Position numbers and translations under genes: made by a program. Under the pieces are notes generated by a model that did not search any database, was not told the DNA's origin, and was given only the letters and a program-made list of their open reading frames with translations. Positions 1-12,898 of a stretch of DNA of 64,000 nucleotides are shown here, one piece after another. The stretch spans positions 7,068,001 to 7,132,000 of the forward strand of contig NC_058506.1 in NCBI RefSeq assembly GCF_020382885.2, given 5' to 3'. The stretch comes from Scatophagus argus (Eukaryota > Chordata > Actinopteri > Scatophagidae). Numbering within the stretch: position 1 is the first letter of the stretch; every line of letters starts with the position of its first letter.

Positions 1-1038
1 TAATTCGTGTTATTTGTCCCAGAAGAGTTATATGGCTAAATAAATCTTGCTGAGACGTGCCCTCTTGAAATGCCCAAGTAGGTTTCTGTCACACTCGGGC
101 ACACATTCACAGACCTGTTTGCAAACTTGTAACAATGTTAAAGCTTCACATTATCACTCTACAATCTCTGAGTTATAGCACATTTATAGTGGCTACAGAG
201 CCAGCTTTAAAACATCTTAACAGTATGTTTGCCGTCAAATGGTATTTGTGCTACTTTTTACATCACGTCTGATCATCCTGTTCAGCCTTTAATCCAAAAG
301 ATACAAGTTCAGCGTCCGAATAACTGACAATTAGCGGCATCTAAATGAACTCAAATGCAAAAATGCATTCCCTGCAAATTCAATTTTGCATTTAACAATT
401 ACATTAGAGGAAAATGGCATTACCCAGGTTATACATATTTTTTGTCCCTGCTTCAGGCAGGATTACCAAATATCTGACATGCACGCACTGCCATAATTTG
501 CCATTTTGTTATTTTACAAGAGAACTGATACAACTGTTCTGTATCTGTTGATTAAAATTTGTCCTGCACAATGTGGCTTGTGATGCAGACTACAAGTGGG
601 TGTAAATAGCCTGGGACCTGGTTTTCTGTTTCAAATGGTTTATTTCCATCAGAATATCCACTAATTTCTCCAATAGACTATGAATGAACACATGTGTTTA
701 TATAACGACACATAAAAAAACCAACATTTTTTTTTGTTTGAAATACAATGCAGTTTGGCAGTGAATTACAAGGTCAGTGAGCGGTTCCAGTCAATGTAAG
801 TGATGACTCACTGGAAAGTCAAAGATCAGCACTGCAGGACAGCTTTTAAAGTAATTCCCTGAACTAAATTCTGGCAAAGAGCTATCCATGTACTGGATTG
901 AATTCAGTGTATATTAAATCAAAAGTCATATTTGACCCTGTAGGATTTTTGTTGTAGTAAAACAAGAAATTAAATGATTAATAAGCATAGTGGAATGCTT
1001 ACATACAAACACACATGCAGATACACACATTCTCTCAC
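1..1038. other. Intron downstream of INSYN2-like exon; no gene seen
   Basis: On the minus strand this is the start of the intron after the large INSYN2-like exon, beginning with the donor at 1038-1037. I looked for the expected short final exon of the family, rich in Cys with a basic Trp-containing end, and did not find it. It probably lies left of the window. The sequence is AT-rich, with no repeat I recognise. Confidence 0.5.
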
Positions 1039-4000
1039 CTCCTGGTTGGAGTGTGGCACGTCTCCAGGTCATGGATAATGTTAAGCAGAGTAGTGATCCT
1101 GTCCTTGTTGGCTGCCAGGCTGGCCTCCACAGTCTCGAGCCTCTGCTGTAGGGTTGCTGATTTGCAGCACTGTGGGGAAGGAGGCAGCAACAGGGCTGCA
1201 TCAGCTGGGTGGGAGTGAGCCAGGCTGGTGTCCTCTGGGCACGACTGAGGGCGAGCACGGCTAAACTTTGAATCCAGTCTGACGATTGCTTCCGCCTCGC
1301 AGGACTGGAGGCGTGGAAGGGACGCCGAGTGCATTGTTGATGACGGCAATATGGAGTTACATTCAGGGCCTGTGTGTGCACAAAGCTCTACCTTGCTGTT
1401 AAAAGGGACTGATGCAGGGAAAGAAAGCTCTGGAATTGTGTGTGCTTGTGGTAGAGATGGAGTACCTGAATTGGAGTTTTGATGGACTGAAGATTCAGAT
1501 TCAGTGATGGGGAGGACATGTGCACCAGTGTTTTCCATTGATGAGATAATGGGCTCAGAGTTTGTTTGTGTTATGACAAAGGGTGTTGGGTTACTGGGAT
1601 ATGTCAGTTTATCTGGATTGGATTTAAGCTTAATATTTGCATGCCTGACTGATATGCCTGTGGCAAACATTTCTGTATTTGAATCTGTCTCCTGGCTTGT
1701 TTTTACTGGTGGGCATGTAACACAGTGTCCCTCATGTTGTGTTTCTGTGTATCCTTGATAATGTGAAAGCCTTTGTTGTTCTGTGTTTATACAACCCTGC
1801 AGACAAGAGCTGCTTGACTTAATTAGGGAAATGTAATTCTGAAGGCTAGTGACCTGTGACAGATTTGGATGGTCATGGTGTTTTGACTCATACACGACTA
1901 ATTCATTGATTAGATTACCACTGAATTTGTTTTTATCAGTGTATGAGTCAGTATTGGGAACAATGGTTGATTCAGGACTGCTTGCATCACTGCTTCTGTA
2001 ATTATGTTTTGACACATCTAGCAGCTCAGATGTTGCAGCTGGATTTGGTGCGGAGCTTTCCTGACTGGAAACAGCACCACATAAACCCGATGCATTGCTG
2101 GTTTGACTTTGGCTGTCTGCTGTTTGTATGTGGCCAGCTTGATTTGTGCAGGCTTTTTCGTTACGACTGAGATCTCTGCTGTGTTGTGTTGTGTCTGATT
2201 GAAGTGAAGTTGTACCCGATACACAGACATTTCTTTGGTTTTCCGTCAATGTAGATGAAGAGGCGGTGGCTGTGGGTGGTGGATTTTTTAGATTAGTTGA
2301 GGAGTTCCTGAGGGCTATATTTTTGTATAGTGTGCTGCTACATGTAGATGTGGAATTGGTGGCTGCACTTGAAAACAACCTGGCTCTTGAGTCTAGGGGT
2401 TTTGTTGCATTGGGAGTTCTGTTCAGAGATGCTTTAGAAATTGGATGAATCTGTTTTTCCACAGATGTATGTTTAGTACTGGTATGTGTGGCTTGCTCTG
2501 GATTAGAGTTATGAATCAAAATGCTCTGTGGGACAACAGTGCCAAGAGGGGGATGTGGTGTTGTTATATGTGGGGAGAGTTTGGGGAATCCAGGTGAGTT
2601 TGTTGTAGTGTCAATAAAAGACTCATGATTTGGTGGCCTGCTGTCAGTGTTTAAGGAGGACTTCTCTTGTGGTTTATGATCAGGTGGAGTACACAGAGAA
2701 CTTGCAGGTGCAGATTGTGCAGTGTTTCTCTGTTGAGAAGTGGGATCTGCTGCACTGACTGCCGTAGATGTGGTGGGACATTTAAGGGTCATTTGTGGGC
2801 TATTAGTTGTATTTGTTGCGAAGCTCCGTACCGTATGTGTTGAGTGAATGTTTTCATTTTCAGCATCAGTTGCTTTAGCGAGTATACTTTCAGTGGTCAT
2901 CTGTGCAGTATCAAAGGTCATGGTTGTTTTGTGTGTGTTGGTAATGGATGTGTTTCCATGTCCTATGGCTGTAGTGTACAAATAAGAAGGTGGTGGCGAC
3001 AGAGTTTTTTCTGGTGTATCATGTACAGATACATATACATTGTGAGGCACATTATGTTGTGTCGAGATGTGTTGTGGTATTTTGAGGTGCTTAGGATAAG
3101 TGTGTGAATGTGGGATGTTTGGCTTGGTAGCCGTGGCCATCTGCGGAGTCAATATCAGACTTGTTGATTGCGGAATCTCACCATTATGTGATGGGTTTAA
3201 GGAAGATTCTGTGCTGGAGTTATCTTGTCTTGTTTCAATAGTTGCTTTAGTGACAGTGATGGTTTTGGCATGTAGGATGGTGGTGGGTTGGGTGGATGTT
3301 GCATCACTGGCAGCAGGTGTCTGCAATAAAGTGACCAAATTGCTCTTAGAGTGCACTGGGCATGCTGGATGTGGTGTTTTTCGATACCTTAGTTCTTCAC
3401 TGAGACTTAGCAGTTGTGGATTGACTGTAGTAAGGGTCCTTTTGTCTCTGTTTAAGATGTTCTTTGAGACTTCACGATGGCTAGTATGGGGCATCTGGAA
3501 ATGTGTAGTAGTCGACGGCGAGGTGAAGCTCTTTTCTCCAAGGGAGGCATCAGGAGCAGAGCTTTTTTCCCCCAAAGTGACAACTCCTGTAGTTACAGAC
3601 TGTCTCCCACCACAATGGCTGCATATTTTTTGTGGCATACCAAAAGGTCGGGTGGCAGATAACAGTGGCGTCTTCCCACACTGCTCTGCATAATGACCTT
3701 GCAGTCTGGTTTGGTCTCTTCTGTGATAGGTTTCACTCTTTGCAGACTCTGCTTCATCATTATCAATGCTAATTCCACCAATCGCCTCTGAATCAACCAC
3801 GCTGCCATTGTTATATCGGACAGCAGATTTCAGTTTAGGCTTGACACTGGTCACATTCCCTGCAAAGTGTGGATTGGTCTTGATTGCCCTGGCATAGCAA
3901 TAAGTCCCGGTACTGTTCCTCTGACTGCAGGTCACATCCTTAGAGGCCTCACCTCCAAGTGCTTTGAAAGTCACTTCTTTTTTGGTCTTGGATTCCCCAC

Positions 4001-4337
4001 TTTTCTGTTTTAAAATAGCCCTTTTCTCCTTGTCACTCTTTGCTAGCAGTAATATCTCTTTGTACTCAGTTTCCTTGATAATATAGCTGTTGGGTGTTTG
4101 AGTAATGTTATCTGATGGTGTAGAGAGTGCATCATTTAGCTGTACACTGTGTTCAGTAGGTGGTCTGCTTATCCCTGGGGACGTCTGAACAGCGACACTG
4201 CACTGAGTTCCCCATGTCTGGAGAAGGGCTCCTCCAGTTCTGTCTCCTGCTGTTGTTCTCCAACCACGCACTCCCACCAGCGCAGGGACACCTAAAACTG
4301 GAACCGGAGTTGTCAGGTCAGCCGCTCGTCTCCCCAT
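1039..4337 (-). CDS. INSYN2/FAM196-like inhibitory synaptic factor, large coding exon (3' partial)
   Basis: Open frame of 1,099 codons plus 2 nt, ending at a strong splice donor (AG|GTGAGA, intron from 1038), so the apparent stop at 1037-1035 is intronic. The start at 4337 has a good context (G at -3, G at +4) and is the first in-frame ATG after an in-frame TAA. A strong acceptor (CTTACTTTTAG) ends at 4408, so the exon probably begins at 4407 with about 70 nt of 5' UTR. Near the N-terminus is VAVQTSP (residues 48-54). The middle, about 900 residues, is Ser/Thr/Pro/Asn-rich and looks disordered. The last 40 residues form a predicted coiled coil (about 1060-1093) with ITTLLNIIHDLE. The VQTSP motif, the C-terminal LL-x-(V/I)-I-x-(D/E)-LE helix and a splice site just after it match what I recall of INSYN2A/INSYN2B, gephyrin-associated proteins of inhibitory postsynapses. 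The middle is much longer than in mammals. A or B paralogue is not resolved. Confidence 0.62.
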
Positions 4338-4947
4338 CCCTTGTCTGCGAGACTCAAAAGTCTGATAATTTGAGAGAGCTGTAGTGTTTCCACACCATTA
4401 CATCCGTCTAAAAGTAAGAGAGGAACAAGTTTACAGTGAGAGGCATTTGAGATGGTGCTGTGAAAGAAATGCATGAGTAAGCAGGAAAAGTTGAAACAAT
4501 GCACAGACCGAGAACTGAGAAAACGAAGTACTTCGCAGAAATGAAGGATAACTAGAGTTGTCAAAAATCAGTTGCGGATTTGAGACAAGACAAAAAGCAT
4601 TATGCTCTCCTTTTAAAACTTTCTGACATGGTGTGACTGGATAAAAGATATGCTGCTACTGTCAAAACAAGTATTCTATATCATATTAGCATTTCAAACA
4701 TACTGCACAGACTCAATGTGTGACAGCAGAAAGAATAATTTATTTGTTGAATAAAATTCAAAACATAGCCCCTGTGGTGAACTCTCCTCACTGACTGAAA
4801 TGTTTGTCATAGCAAGCAGCTTCCATTCTGTTGTCCTCCACGTTCAGCTCACCTTGGAAAGAGGCCATAATGTATACACTGATGCCACAGCATAGACTTC
4901 ATTAAGCTATGTGTGCATTTAACTGGAACACCCTCTCACAGAGGTGG

Positions 4948-4951
<4 letters not shown>

Positions 4952-4979
<28 letters not shown>

Positions 4980-4980
4980 A
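4952..4980. repeat. (GT)n microsatellite
   Basis: Uninterrupted TG dinucleotide run of about 14 units. It creates a spurious Thr-His repeat frame on the minus strand. Confidence 0.95.
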
Positions 4981-6065
4981 CATGTACATGTCCATGCCAC
5001 CCATGAATTCAGGCGTGCCAGCTCCCTTGCGTGTGCAGTAGGTCATTTTAATGATTCGTGCAACAACATTTGAGGTAACAGGAAGGCGATTTTGTGCAGA
5101 TATTTGCATATGAACTGCCTTTTGATTATTATACTCTGAAAATACAGCGTGTGTTGGTGCTTGCAAGCTTTGAGTTATGACATAAATTTTAAGCAAACAC
5201 ATTCTGACAAGGCTCCCTTCATCCTCCCCAACAGCCTTCATCCAGGGATATCAAAATTGCAGAAGGAACATTTAGTCACCTATTATTTTGGTGGTCGTGT
5301 CATCTAACGTTACTTGAGCTCAGTCAAGTGACCTATGTCTGTTGTCACCGTCTAACGCTAACTGACAACTGTCCTACTGTGTTTATACACCATTAAATCC
5401 CCCTTGTGGGGGGAAAAAAGACTTGCAGTACCACACACTTTTTAAATTGTCAAGACTAAAGAAAAGAGCTGTTTCTGCCTCCAGCAGAACTGCTACCTGA
5501 TGTATGTTTGTGATTCTGTTTAGCAGGCATACCTGAGTGTTTGTTTGATCCTGCTGCAAGATGTCTTGTTTTGTTGAGTCCAAATGTCAGGAGATAGTTT
5601 TCTGCTCTCTGCTTTATGTCCTCAGAGGTCCTCAACGCTTGGAGTGACTTTGTCTTCTTATCTTAAATCCCTTGTTAGAATTCAAACTCAAAGGAGCCTG
5701 CAGACAGTCAGTTCTGCAAAGCAGTGCTGCTTAATGAGCCCTCTTTTCTAATGCTCAGATTCTGAACTAATCTACCTTTTATCGATCAGGCATAAAGCCA
5801 GGCTGTGCTCTCATTGTGTCCTCTTCTCCTGTTGTTTTGGTTCTGCTGCTCCATGCTCACTTCATAATCACAACACAGCAGTATGCTACAGTATGCTGCC
5901 CTCCAACACACTCTGTCCTACTATGTCTTGCCTTTTCCTCTCTCTCCTTCTCTCTCACCCCCTCTCCCTCTCTCTTATTTCTGTCACTACCCTCCTTCCC
6001 AGCATTCATGTATCCTGATCTACAGCTGGGTGGAGAAGGAAAGCAAGGGAGAAAGAGAGGTAGAG

Positions 6066-6066
<1 letters not shown>

Positions 6067-6117
<51 letters not shown>
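6067..6117. repeat. (GA)n microsatellite
   Basis: About 25 uninterrupted GA units, after a pyrimidine-rich stretch at 5935-6000. Confidence 0.95.
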
Positions 6118-6120
<3 letters not shown>

Positions 6121-6750
6121 GTGACTTGCATCACTGGTGTAGGGACTGTCTGTAAATTACTACGCAAGTTAAAAAGCAGGAAAATGCACAACACCAGTTG
6201 TAAAGCAAATGTAAATGTCAGCAAAGCTGTAGTCCAATGAGGCAATACTAGAAAAGCATTTTTTCAGCTTTATACACTATTTTTAAAAATTTGCAGTATC
6301 TCAAGACTATCCTATCCTATGTCAGGAAATATTTATTTCAAATTGGTATGGACTATATTAAATCCCTTTGGCCGTGACTCTGTTGGTGAGATTTACATGG
6401 AAATGGATTGTATTTGATCTTCTTTCAAACAAAATGCTAATATTTTCACCAGTACCAAGAAAATTACTGTCATATTTTTGCATATTTTTCAGATGGATAA
6501 GAAGCTGGTCTATATATAGGACAAAGTAAGTCTAAAATAATATGCATTAATTTATAATTAATTCATCACTCATACTGTCAGTTTATTTTTGCATTATGTC
6601 TGCTGTCTTGCCATTGGGTTTTTAGCCTGAGGCCAGTTTCAATGTGACAGCAAGGGCAGCAAGTTTTAATTAAATTAACCTTTCAGCTACGTTTCTCTAA
6701 CCAGCATTGTTTTGGGGAATAAGTCTCCCACACTTCTCATAGAGATGCTA

Positions 6751-7120
6751 CAACCCTGATTCCAAAAAAGTTGGGACACTGTGTAAAATATAAATAAAAC
6801 ATTTCCTAATAATTTTTGATCCATATATACTCATTTGAATACAGTACAGTATGAAGACAATATATTTAATGTTTTACCTCATCAACTCTATTGATTTTTA
6901 TAAATATATGCTTATACTGAATCTGAAGGCAGAACTATAGAGCAAACAAATTGGGACAGAGACAACAAAAAGCTAGGAAAGTTGTGTACTGACCAAAAAA
7001 CACCAGTTTGGAACATCCCACAGGTAAACAGATGCATTGGTAACAGGTGACAGTATCATTATTGGGTATGCAGGGAGCAAGGATGAGGTGAGGTTCAACA
7101 ACTTTGTCAAAGCCATAAAT
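6751..7120. repeat. Dispersed teleost repeat, DNA-transposon-like, non-autonomous
   Basis: Begins with CAACCCTGATTCCAAAAAAG and includes TTGGGACACTGTGTAAAAT, phrases I recognise from a repeat found across many fish genomes. The middle is AT-rich and the right part resembles the distal half of the same family. No coding capacity. The family name is not certain, and the right edge is approximate. Confidence 0.6.
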
Positions 7121-7377
7121 GTTTAAAGGATATTAGGACATGGGTTCAGGAGCACTGTTATCATACACGAAGCACATTCCAACAATTACTAAAGTAAAAA
7201 CTATGCAACTAACGGAAAAGGGAGATAGTCAACAACACATGATAAGGACAACTTTGAATTAAGTGGAAATACTTAATTAAGTTGCTGCATAAAAAAATAA
7301 TTCAAATATGATAAATATTGCAATAAAAATCAATTACCAACTGGGAGGGGGTAATCATTTTGTGATCAAGTGGAGGC

Positions 7378-7414
7378 TATTTTTGATAAAAATGTAGTGT
7401 TTTTATCAAAAATA
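7378..7414. repeat. Perfect inverted repeat (hairpin)
   Basis: Two 15-nt arms, TATTTTTGATAAAAA and its exact reverse complement, surround a 7-nt loop (TGTAGTG). It lies in AT-rich sequence and could be the core of a MITE-like element or a chance AT-rich palindrome. Confidence 0.85.
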
Positions 7415-8819
7415 ATTGGCCTGCAGCACATGGAAAATTATATACTGATTGTAGCGGCTTGTCACTAATCACTGTGATCTTGTAATCATCAGTGTACAGT
7501 ACAGCCTATATCACACTGTCAGTGAACTCTCGTTCTGTGCTTTCACAGCAAACAAAGTCATTGAAAGTCATTTCCAACTTGAAGACCAAAAATTGTCTTA
7601 TTTTGTTTTACACTCTGATGCTCTCTCTGATAATTATAGAAATCATCACTTACTTGCAGACAGTATACATACTCTGTTTATGTTTTTGTAGTTTATTTTA
7701 ATAGTCAATAAACCATAACTGTTAATAGCATTTTCATGCCATTTGTTGTGAGAGAGCTTTTCAAATAAGTGGTTTACTTAATATATAACAGTACATGCCA
7801 GCACATAACAGTAGTTACCAATAATTAAAAAAAACTTACAGCACTGAAATAGGTTCAGGAGGCTTCAAGCATCAAGAGGAATGGCAGCTTCCAGACAAAA
7901 ATCCTCTGGCAGTTCACAACAAACTGAATTCAATAGTAGATAATCAGAGGGGGAACTCAGAATAAAGACCAAAGACAATGAAAACAAAGAAGAAAAAAAG
8001 GAAAATTTGATGAATGCCAACCTCGAAGGAGAGAAAAATGGTGATGTGGCAGAAACCTTCACAGAAAACAAGAAGGTTCAGAAGGAGAATGCATCAGGCT
8101 ATGGACGCAAATGACAAGGATCCAAATCCATTGGGCAGATGGATCAGGGCTTTTTAATAATGTGTCAGATGCAGCAGAAGAGATGAGAAAGGGGACTGGA
8201 CGTCGGAATCAAGAAAAACATTGTGGGATGGTGCACAGAGGACTGAACTAAGAGCACTGACAGAAATGTGTTGGAGAACCAGGAACACAAAGTGGGTGAA
8301 CTCACTGTGACTGGGGAAAACTACATACAGGTGTCTTAAAAACATCTTAAAAAAGGTATGGTGTTTAGGGAATCATTTTAAAATAATCTTGAAATGGATT
8401 TAAAAAAGGCTGTACTTTGAAGCTGAGCAGCACAACAAAAATACTCCTTAAAAAAAGAAGAATTATTTAACAAATTATATCACCTGTTGGGGGCATATTT
8501 TCATTCCTTTTTCCTAGCTCAAAGACTTCTCTCAAGAAATAATCCAGCTCGCAGAGAAAGACTATAGTGTAATGTATCCAGAAGGCAAGAAAGATCCCCA
8601 CTTGGGCTGCCACCTACTTCCAGCCAGGGGCCCTGCCATCATAGGAGGGTTTTCCTCTCTCATTCCAACAAGTTATATTCCTATGTTCTAGCCTTAATGT
8701 TCCAAATGTTTCTTATGTTAGGTTTGTTAAATTCAGGGAATATTCAAGGTTGAAATTTTCCATGGGATTGAACAGGAATAAAATGGACCCAAACACATGG
8801 CTCTGAAAGCTGTCTTCAG

Positions 8820-9190
8820 ATTCATTCATGGTCCTCAATTCACAAGCAAGGGTTTGGTACACAGGTAGGCGGTCGGTGCAGGCAAATAAAACCAGAGAAC
8901 TGAGCACAGGCAAGGTCAAATAAAACAAGAATAGGCCCAAGAAACCAGGGAGACAAAACATACAAACTAAAAATGCTGGAACCAATAACACTGAGGCACC
9001 TAACAAACTGGAATCAATGATGGGGAGAGTGCAGGTATATATACATGGAAGTAAACTTGACACAGGTGAAGCTAATTTGGGCAGACCAAGCAATCACAGT
9101 GGAGGGAACAGAGACAATGACAGGAAACTTGAGGGTAACAACAATGCAAAAGGAGAAATCTAGCAGAATAAAGCAGGAAACACATAACAG
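8820..9190. repeat. Possible dispersed repeat remnant
   Basis: Purine-rich, low-complexity-like sequence ending with GGAAACACATAACAGTCATGAC, in the style of repeat ends common in teleost genomes. No protein is encoded. The call rests on general resemblance only. Confidence 0.3.
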
Positions 9191-10475
9191 TCATGACTGC
9201 GTGGTGTGCCAGTGATGGGAGAGTGTACTGTGCATAGGGTTGTTGCTTTGCTCAATGCAGGTTTAATGGGATGCGTGGAAAATTATCTGCACATGTGAGT
9301 GTGCTGCTGAATGCAGCTCATTACAAATCAACCAAACCACAAACCTTCACGTACGTTCTGTATTTACCATTATTCTGACATTTCTGATAAGAAATCTCTC
9401 TGATCTGATTACAGATAACTAGTTTTACACCATCTTGAAAAGTTTTCCAAACTTTCAAATAAAACACACCTTAAGTCCTATTATTTTGTGTGTGTGTGTG
9501 TTTAAATGTATTTCCTCCTAAATAAGTTTAATATTAAGAGGTACAAACTTTTAAAAATGTTATGATTGATGATGTTTAAAAAGAAGAAAAAACAAAAACA
9601 ACAAACAAACAAAAAAACCTGTGAGAGCAAGAACAAGGAAAACACGAAAGGTTTGGGTTTAAAAATACATTTGAAGCATTTGAATACATTTGAATCATGT
9701 TAATGGTTATAAATGAGAGATGGCAACTTTAATATCATATACAACAAAGTTTGAGACCCTAAAAGAAATAAATAAAATAATAATGAATGATAATGACAAA
9801 GAAGGAAAATGTATTATGGTAAACAGGAGAATGGTACACCAAATGGTTAGACTGATTCATTTTTATGCATTGCCAGAAAGACATTTCTTTAAGGAATTTA
9901 TTTGATGTCATTGTCTTAGAAGCGGAAGAGATGTTGACATATGGGGAGTCTTAAACATTACATTGAATCATAACTCAGCTACATACAGCTACAGATACAG
10001 CTAGTAAAAAGGAAAGTAGTAAAATGCATTTGGCTGAGTGTGTATGTACTTCATTGACGGAATTGGGAACAATAGACATCTCAATGAAACTATGTACATT
10101 TGAGAATGATTACACTTACTATTCATGCCCAGAGGTCTACAAGCCAAATGGCCTCCTAAATCTTTATTTACTTATTTGCTGCTGGATCATGTAGCATGGC
10201 TATATTCTCTACTGCACTATGCTTCTCTGCAATGGGCAGGTGGTATTAATATTTCTGGGCATCATTATTGATGGCATTGGTAGTCATTTTTGACAAAAAC
10301 AGCAATTTGGCCTCTCAAACACTTTTCATTTAAACCCAGCAGAAACAGAAAACTCACCAAGCACGAGTAAAAGATTCTAAAGGCTAGTCTTTACACTGTT
10401 CCAGCAATCACCAGCTCTGTTTTGATTTTTTCACTTAGTTAGATGACAGACAGCATAATAAACCTGCATTCTTTC

Positions 10476-10770
10476 AAAGGACCAGCAGGGGCGACTTCAC
10501 TGCTTTCAAATAAAAAAAATGATTTTATGTGAGCTTATGAGAAAATGACCTTACTTTTCACTTGACTTATTAGTATTGAAATTATTTCCTAATGACTTTC
10601 TGGTCTCAGCAGAGAGTTTCAAGACTTCTTAAAACAGCACAATATTCATTTTGGAGATTATTGTCCCATATGGAGTAAAACAGATGATAAGCAGGGTATG
10701 CTTTTGGATATTTTTGTGAGTTGTTACCATGGCATGCTCTCACGCTGTTTTTGAGGTCCCTTCAGGACAT
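10476..10770 (+). repeat. Dispersed teleost repeat carrying a CTCF-like core
   Basis: Contains, in order, GACCAGCAGGGGCGACTTC, TATGAGAAAATGACCTTAC, CTTGACTTATTA and AAGCAGGGTATGCTTT. I recognise this order from a repeat seen widely in fish genomes. It is diverged with small indels. CCAGCAGGGGCGAC at its left end resembles a CTCF core with one G missing. Confidence 0.5.
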
Positions 10771-12884
10771 AGTTGTAGCAGTGCCTATTCTTCCAAAGCC
10801 ACCTTCGTCTCAAAAATTTCATTTCCATTACAAAACATGAAGGGCATTACAGCAATAATCAAAATAATTGAAAATTAGGGAGGGAGAACCAAGATTCATT
10901 TAGGTATCTGCATGTCAGATTTCTTTAAGAAAGACATAAAACAGATTCTTCTCAAACCAAACAGTGACTGTGACACTGGGTAATGTATACCCAAAGAATA
11001 ATAAAGGGAGGGGGATCTGTGTTATATCAAGTACTAGTGAGCAAAAGAATCTCCACACTATGTTGATATAAATGAGAATTACAATTACAGGAAGTACAAT
11101 TTTTTTTAAGACATATATAACATACAGCAATCAACCACCAGCTCCAGCATGTGGAAAGATTTTTGTTGGAAAAATGTATTAAATTCTTTATTACTCCAAA
11201 GATTGGTATATTTTTATCCAAACAACAGACATGCTAGAGACTGTGTGGAGAGAAAAATACATATCACCCTCATGTTTTCTGTATAGTATTGAGAAAATGC
11301 GGGGATGATGCATGGACACATTTGAAAAGTGGGTTATAGACATATGTAGTGTTACATCTCAGGCAACTAGCAAGGGAAATGTTCAGTGTGAATCTGGTTG
11401 AAATGATCTAAGCAGCAACCAAAACAATTACCAGGAGATATTGCAAAGAGGACCCTCTTCCTCTAAGACCCTGACAGGACAATACTGAGGGTGTAATTGA
11501 CATGGAATGGCTCATGCATGTGCTGAGAAATGGGCCAAATGAACTCCCTATAAGATCCTTCACAGAGGCACCACTGGAGCCCTTGAATAAAGACAGAGTC
11601 ATCTTGAGTTGTACTGATGTGTTGATGCATCTCACTGACACGACTTGTTTGTTTTTTGTTCTTCTGTTACAAAATGAAATCAATAAAAGTTCATTTAAAA
11701 AAAGATAGAAATAGGTTGATAACTAACCGAGTTAGCTGAGTTTAGGAGATTGCACTCATATTCCATCACTGCAGCCCAGGGGAACATGAGGCTGACTTTG
11801 TGAAGAGGAAATTGTTCCATAGCCTCAAGGTGATTGCAAAATATTGTATCAGTGAAAATGCCTGCTGTGTCTTAATAATATGGCACAACAGTTTTACTGT
11901 CACAGTAAGAATTTTGTGTGTTTTGCATTTATTTAACCTAACTGTTTGTTCTTCTTTAGAGAAATGTATAAACATTGGCAGAATTTCTTTATTTCTCACT
12001 TGTAATGTGAGTCGTCTTTATCGCGCTCTAATTCATGAATGCACTGTATCGTCATTTCCAGTAAAGGGCTGATAATGAGCTGAGAAAGGCAGATTATAGG
12101 TTAAAGGAGAGCCACCAGGGAGTTGTTGCCAATATGATGACTCAAAAGGTAGATGAGGAAGGTATAAACTGTGTATACAAACAGTAGGATGAGCTGGCTA
12201 CTGCCTACATACTGAAACCATGTACATGTATCAGTGTGTGGGCAAAGCTTGTATATTTTCATGATGGTCTGTAAAATTAGTTCTCTGCAAGATCGGAGAG
12301 ATTTCTTGTCTCAAATTTCAGCATGATAGTAAGGAAGGTGGCATGAAGGAATTCACTGAAAAGCACGTTTTCATTGTTCAGTTGAATATGTGTTTGCAGT
12401 GGTTCGTTGTAATTAAAAATATTGAAGTCAGATTCAAAAATGTTTCAAATAAGTATGGAATGTAAGAGCTGAATGAAGGAAGATGATTTTACATTTATTT
12501 AAAGCTGAGTTCAAAGAAATGGCCAAGGTTAGAGAGTAAAGATAATAAAACAGAAAAACAACACTACTGAAAAATGAATGGTAGTTTGGACCTTTGATGA
12601 GTAGTTTGCTGTCTATTTATTGCCATTCACTGGTCACTGTCTATGTCAACCTTAAACAGTGTCTGTTAAAGTTAAATAATCACTATTTTGTGTGTCACTG
12701 GGATAAATTATGGTACATTGAATATGGTACATTATGAGAGTTTCTTTAACTCAAACCTACAGTAAGTAAATACACTTGTCTGCTGATTATTCTGATCATC
12801 GTTACAGCACAAGAAAGAGGGATGCTATTTTTCCTGTGTCATAGAATATGAACAATGTGGGTCAGCAGCAGGTCTTAGTTTTCA

Positions 12885-12898
12885 CCAGTAGGTGTCAG
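12885..12898 (+). promoter_or_regulatory. CTCF-like motif downstream of the alpha constant region
   Basis: CCAGTAGGTGTCAG matches 13 of 14 positions of the CTCF core CCASYAGRKGGCRS. It is on the plus strand, opposite to cluster transcription and about 5 kb downstream of the alpha stop. In mammals the downstream HS5-1 enhancer carries CTCF sites inverted relative to the promoter sites, so place and orientation would fit. One motif match is weak evidence. Confidence 0.3.

Noticed and set aside
926..1381. Minus-strand 151-codon frame overlapping the INSYN2-like exon
   Set aside because: Shadow of the large exon in another frame; composition and position give no independent support, and it crosses the strong splice donor.
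3100..3693. Plus-strand 197-codon frame antisense to the INSYN2-like exon
   Set aside because: Antisense shadow of a long low-complexity coding exon; no domain, signal or splice context.
5816..6245. Frames across the (GA)n tract
   Set aside because: Arg-Glu or Leu-Ser repeat frames produced by the microsatellite.
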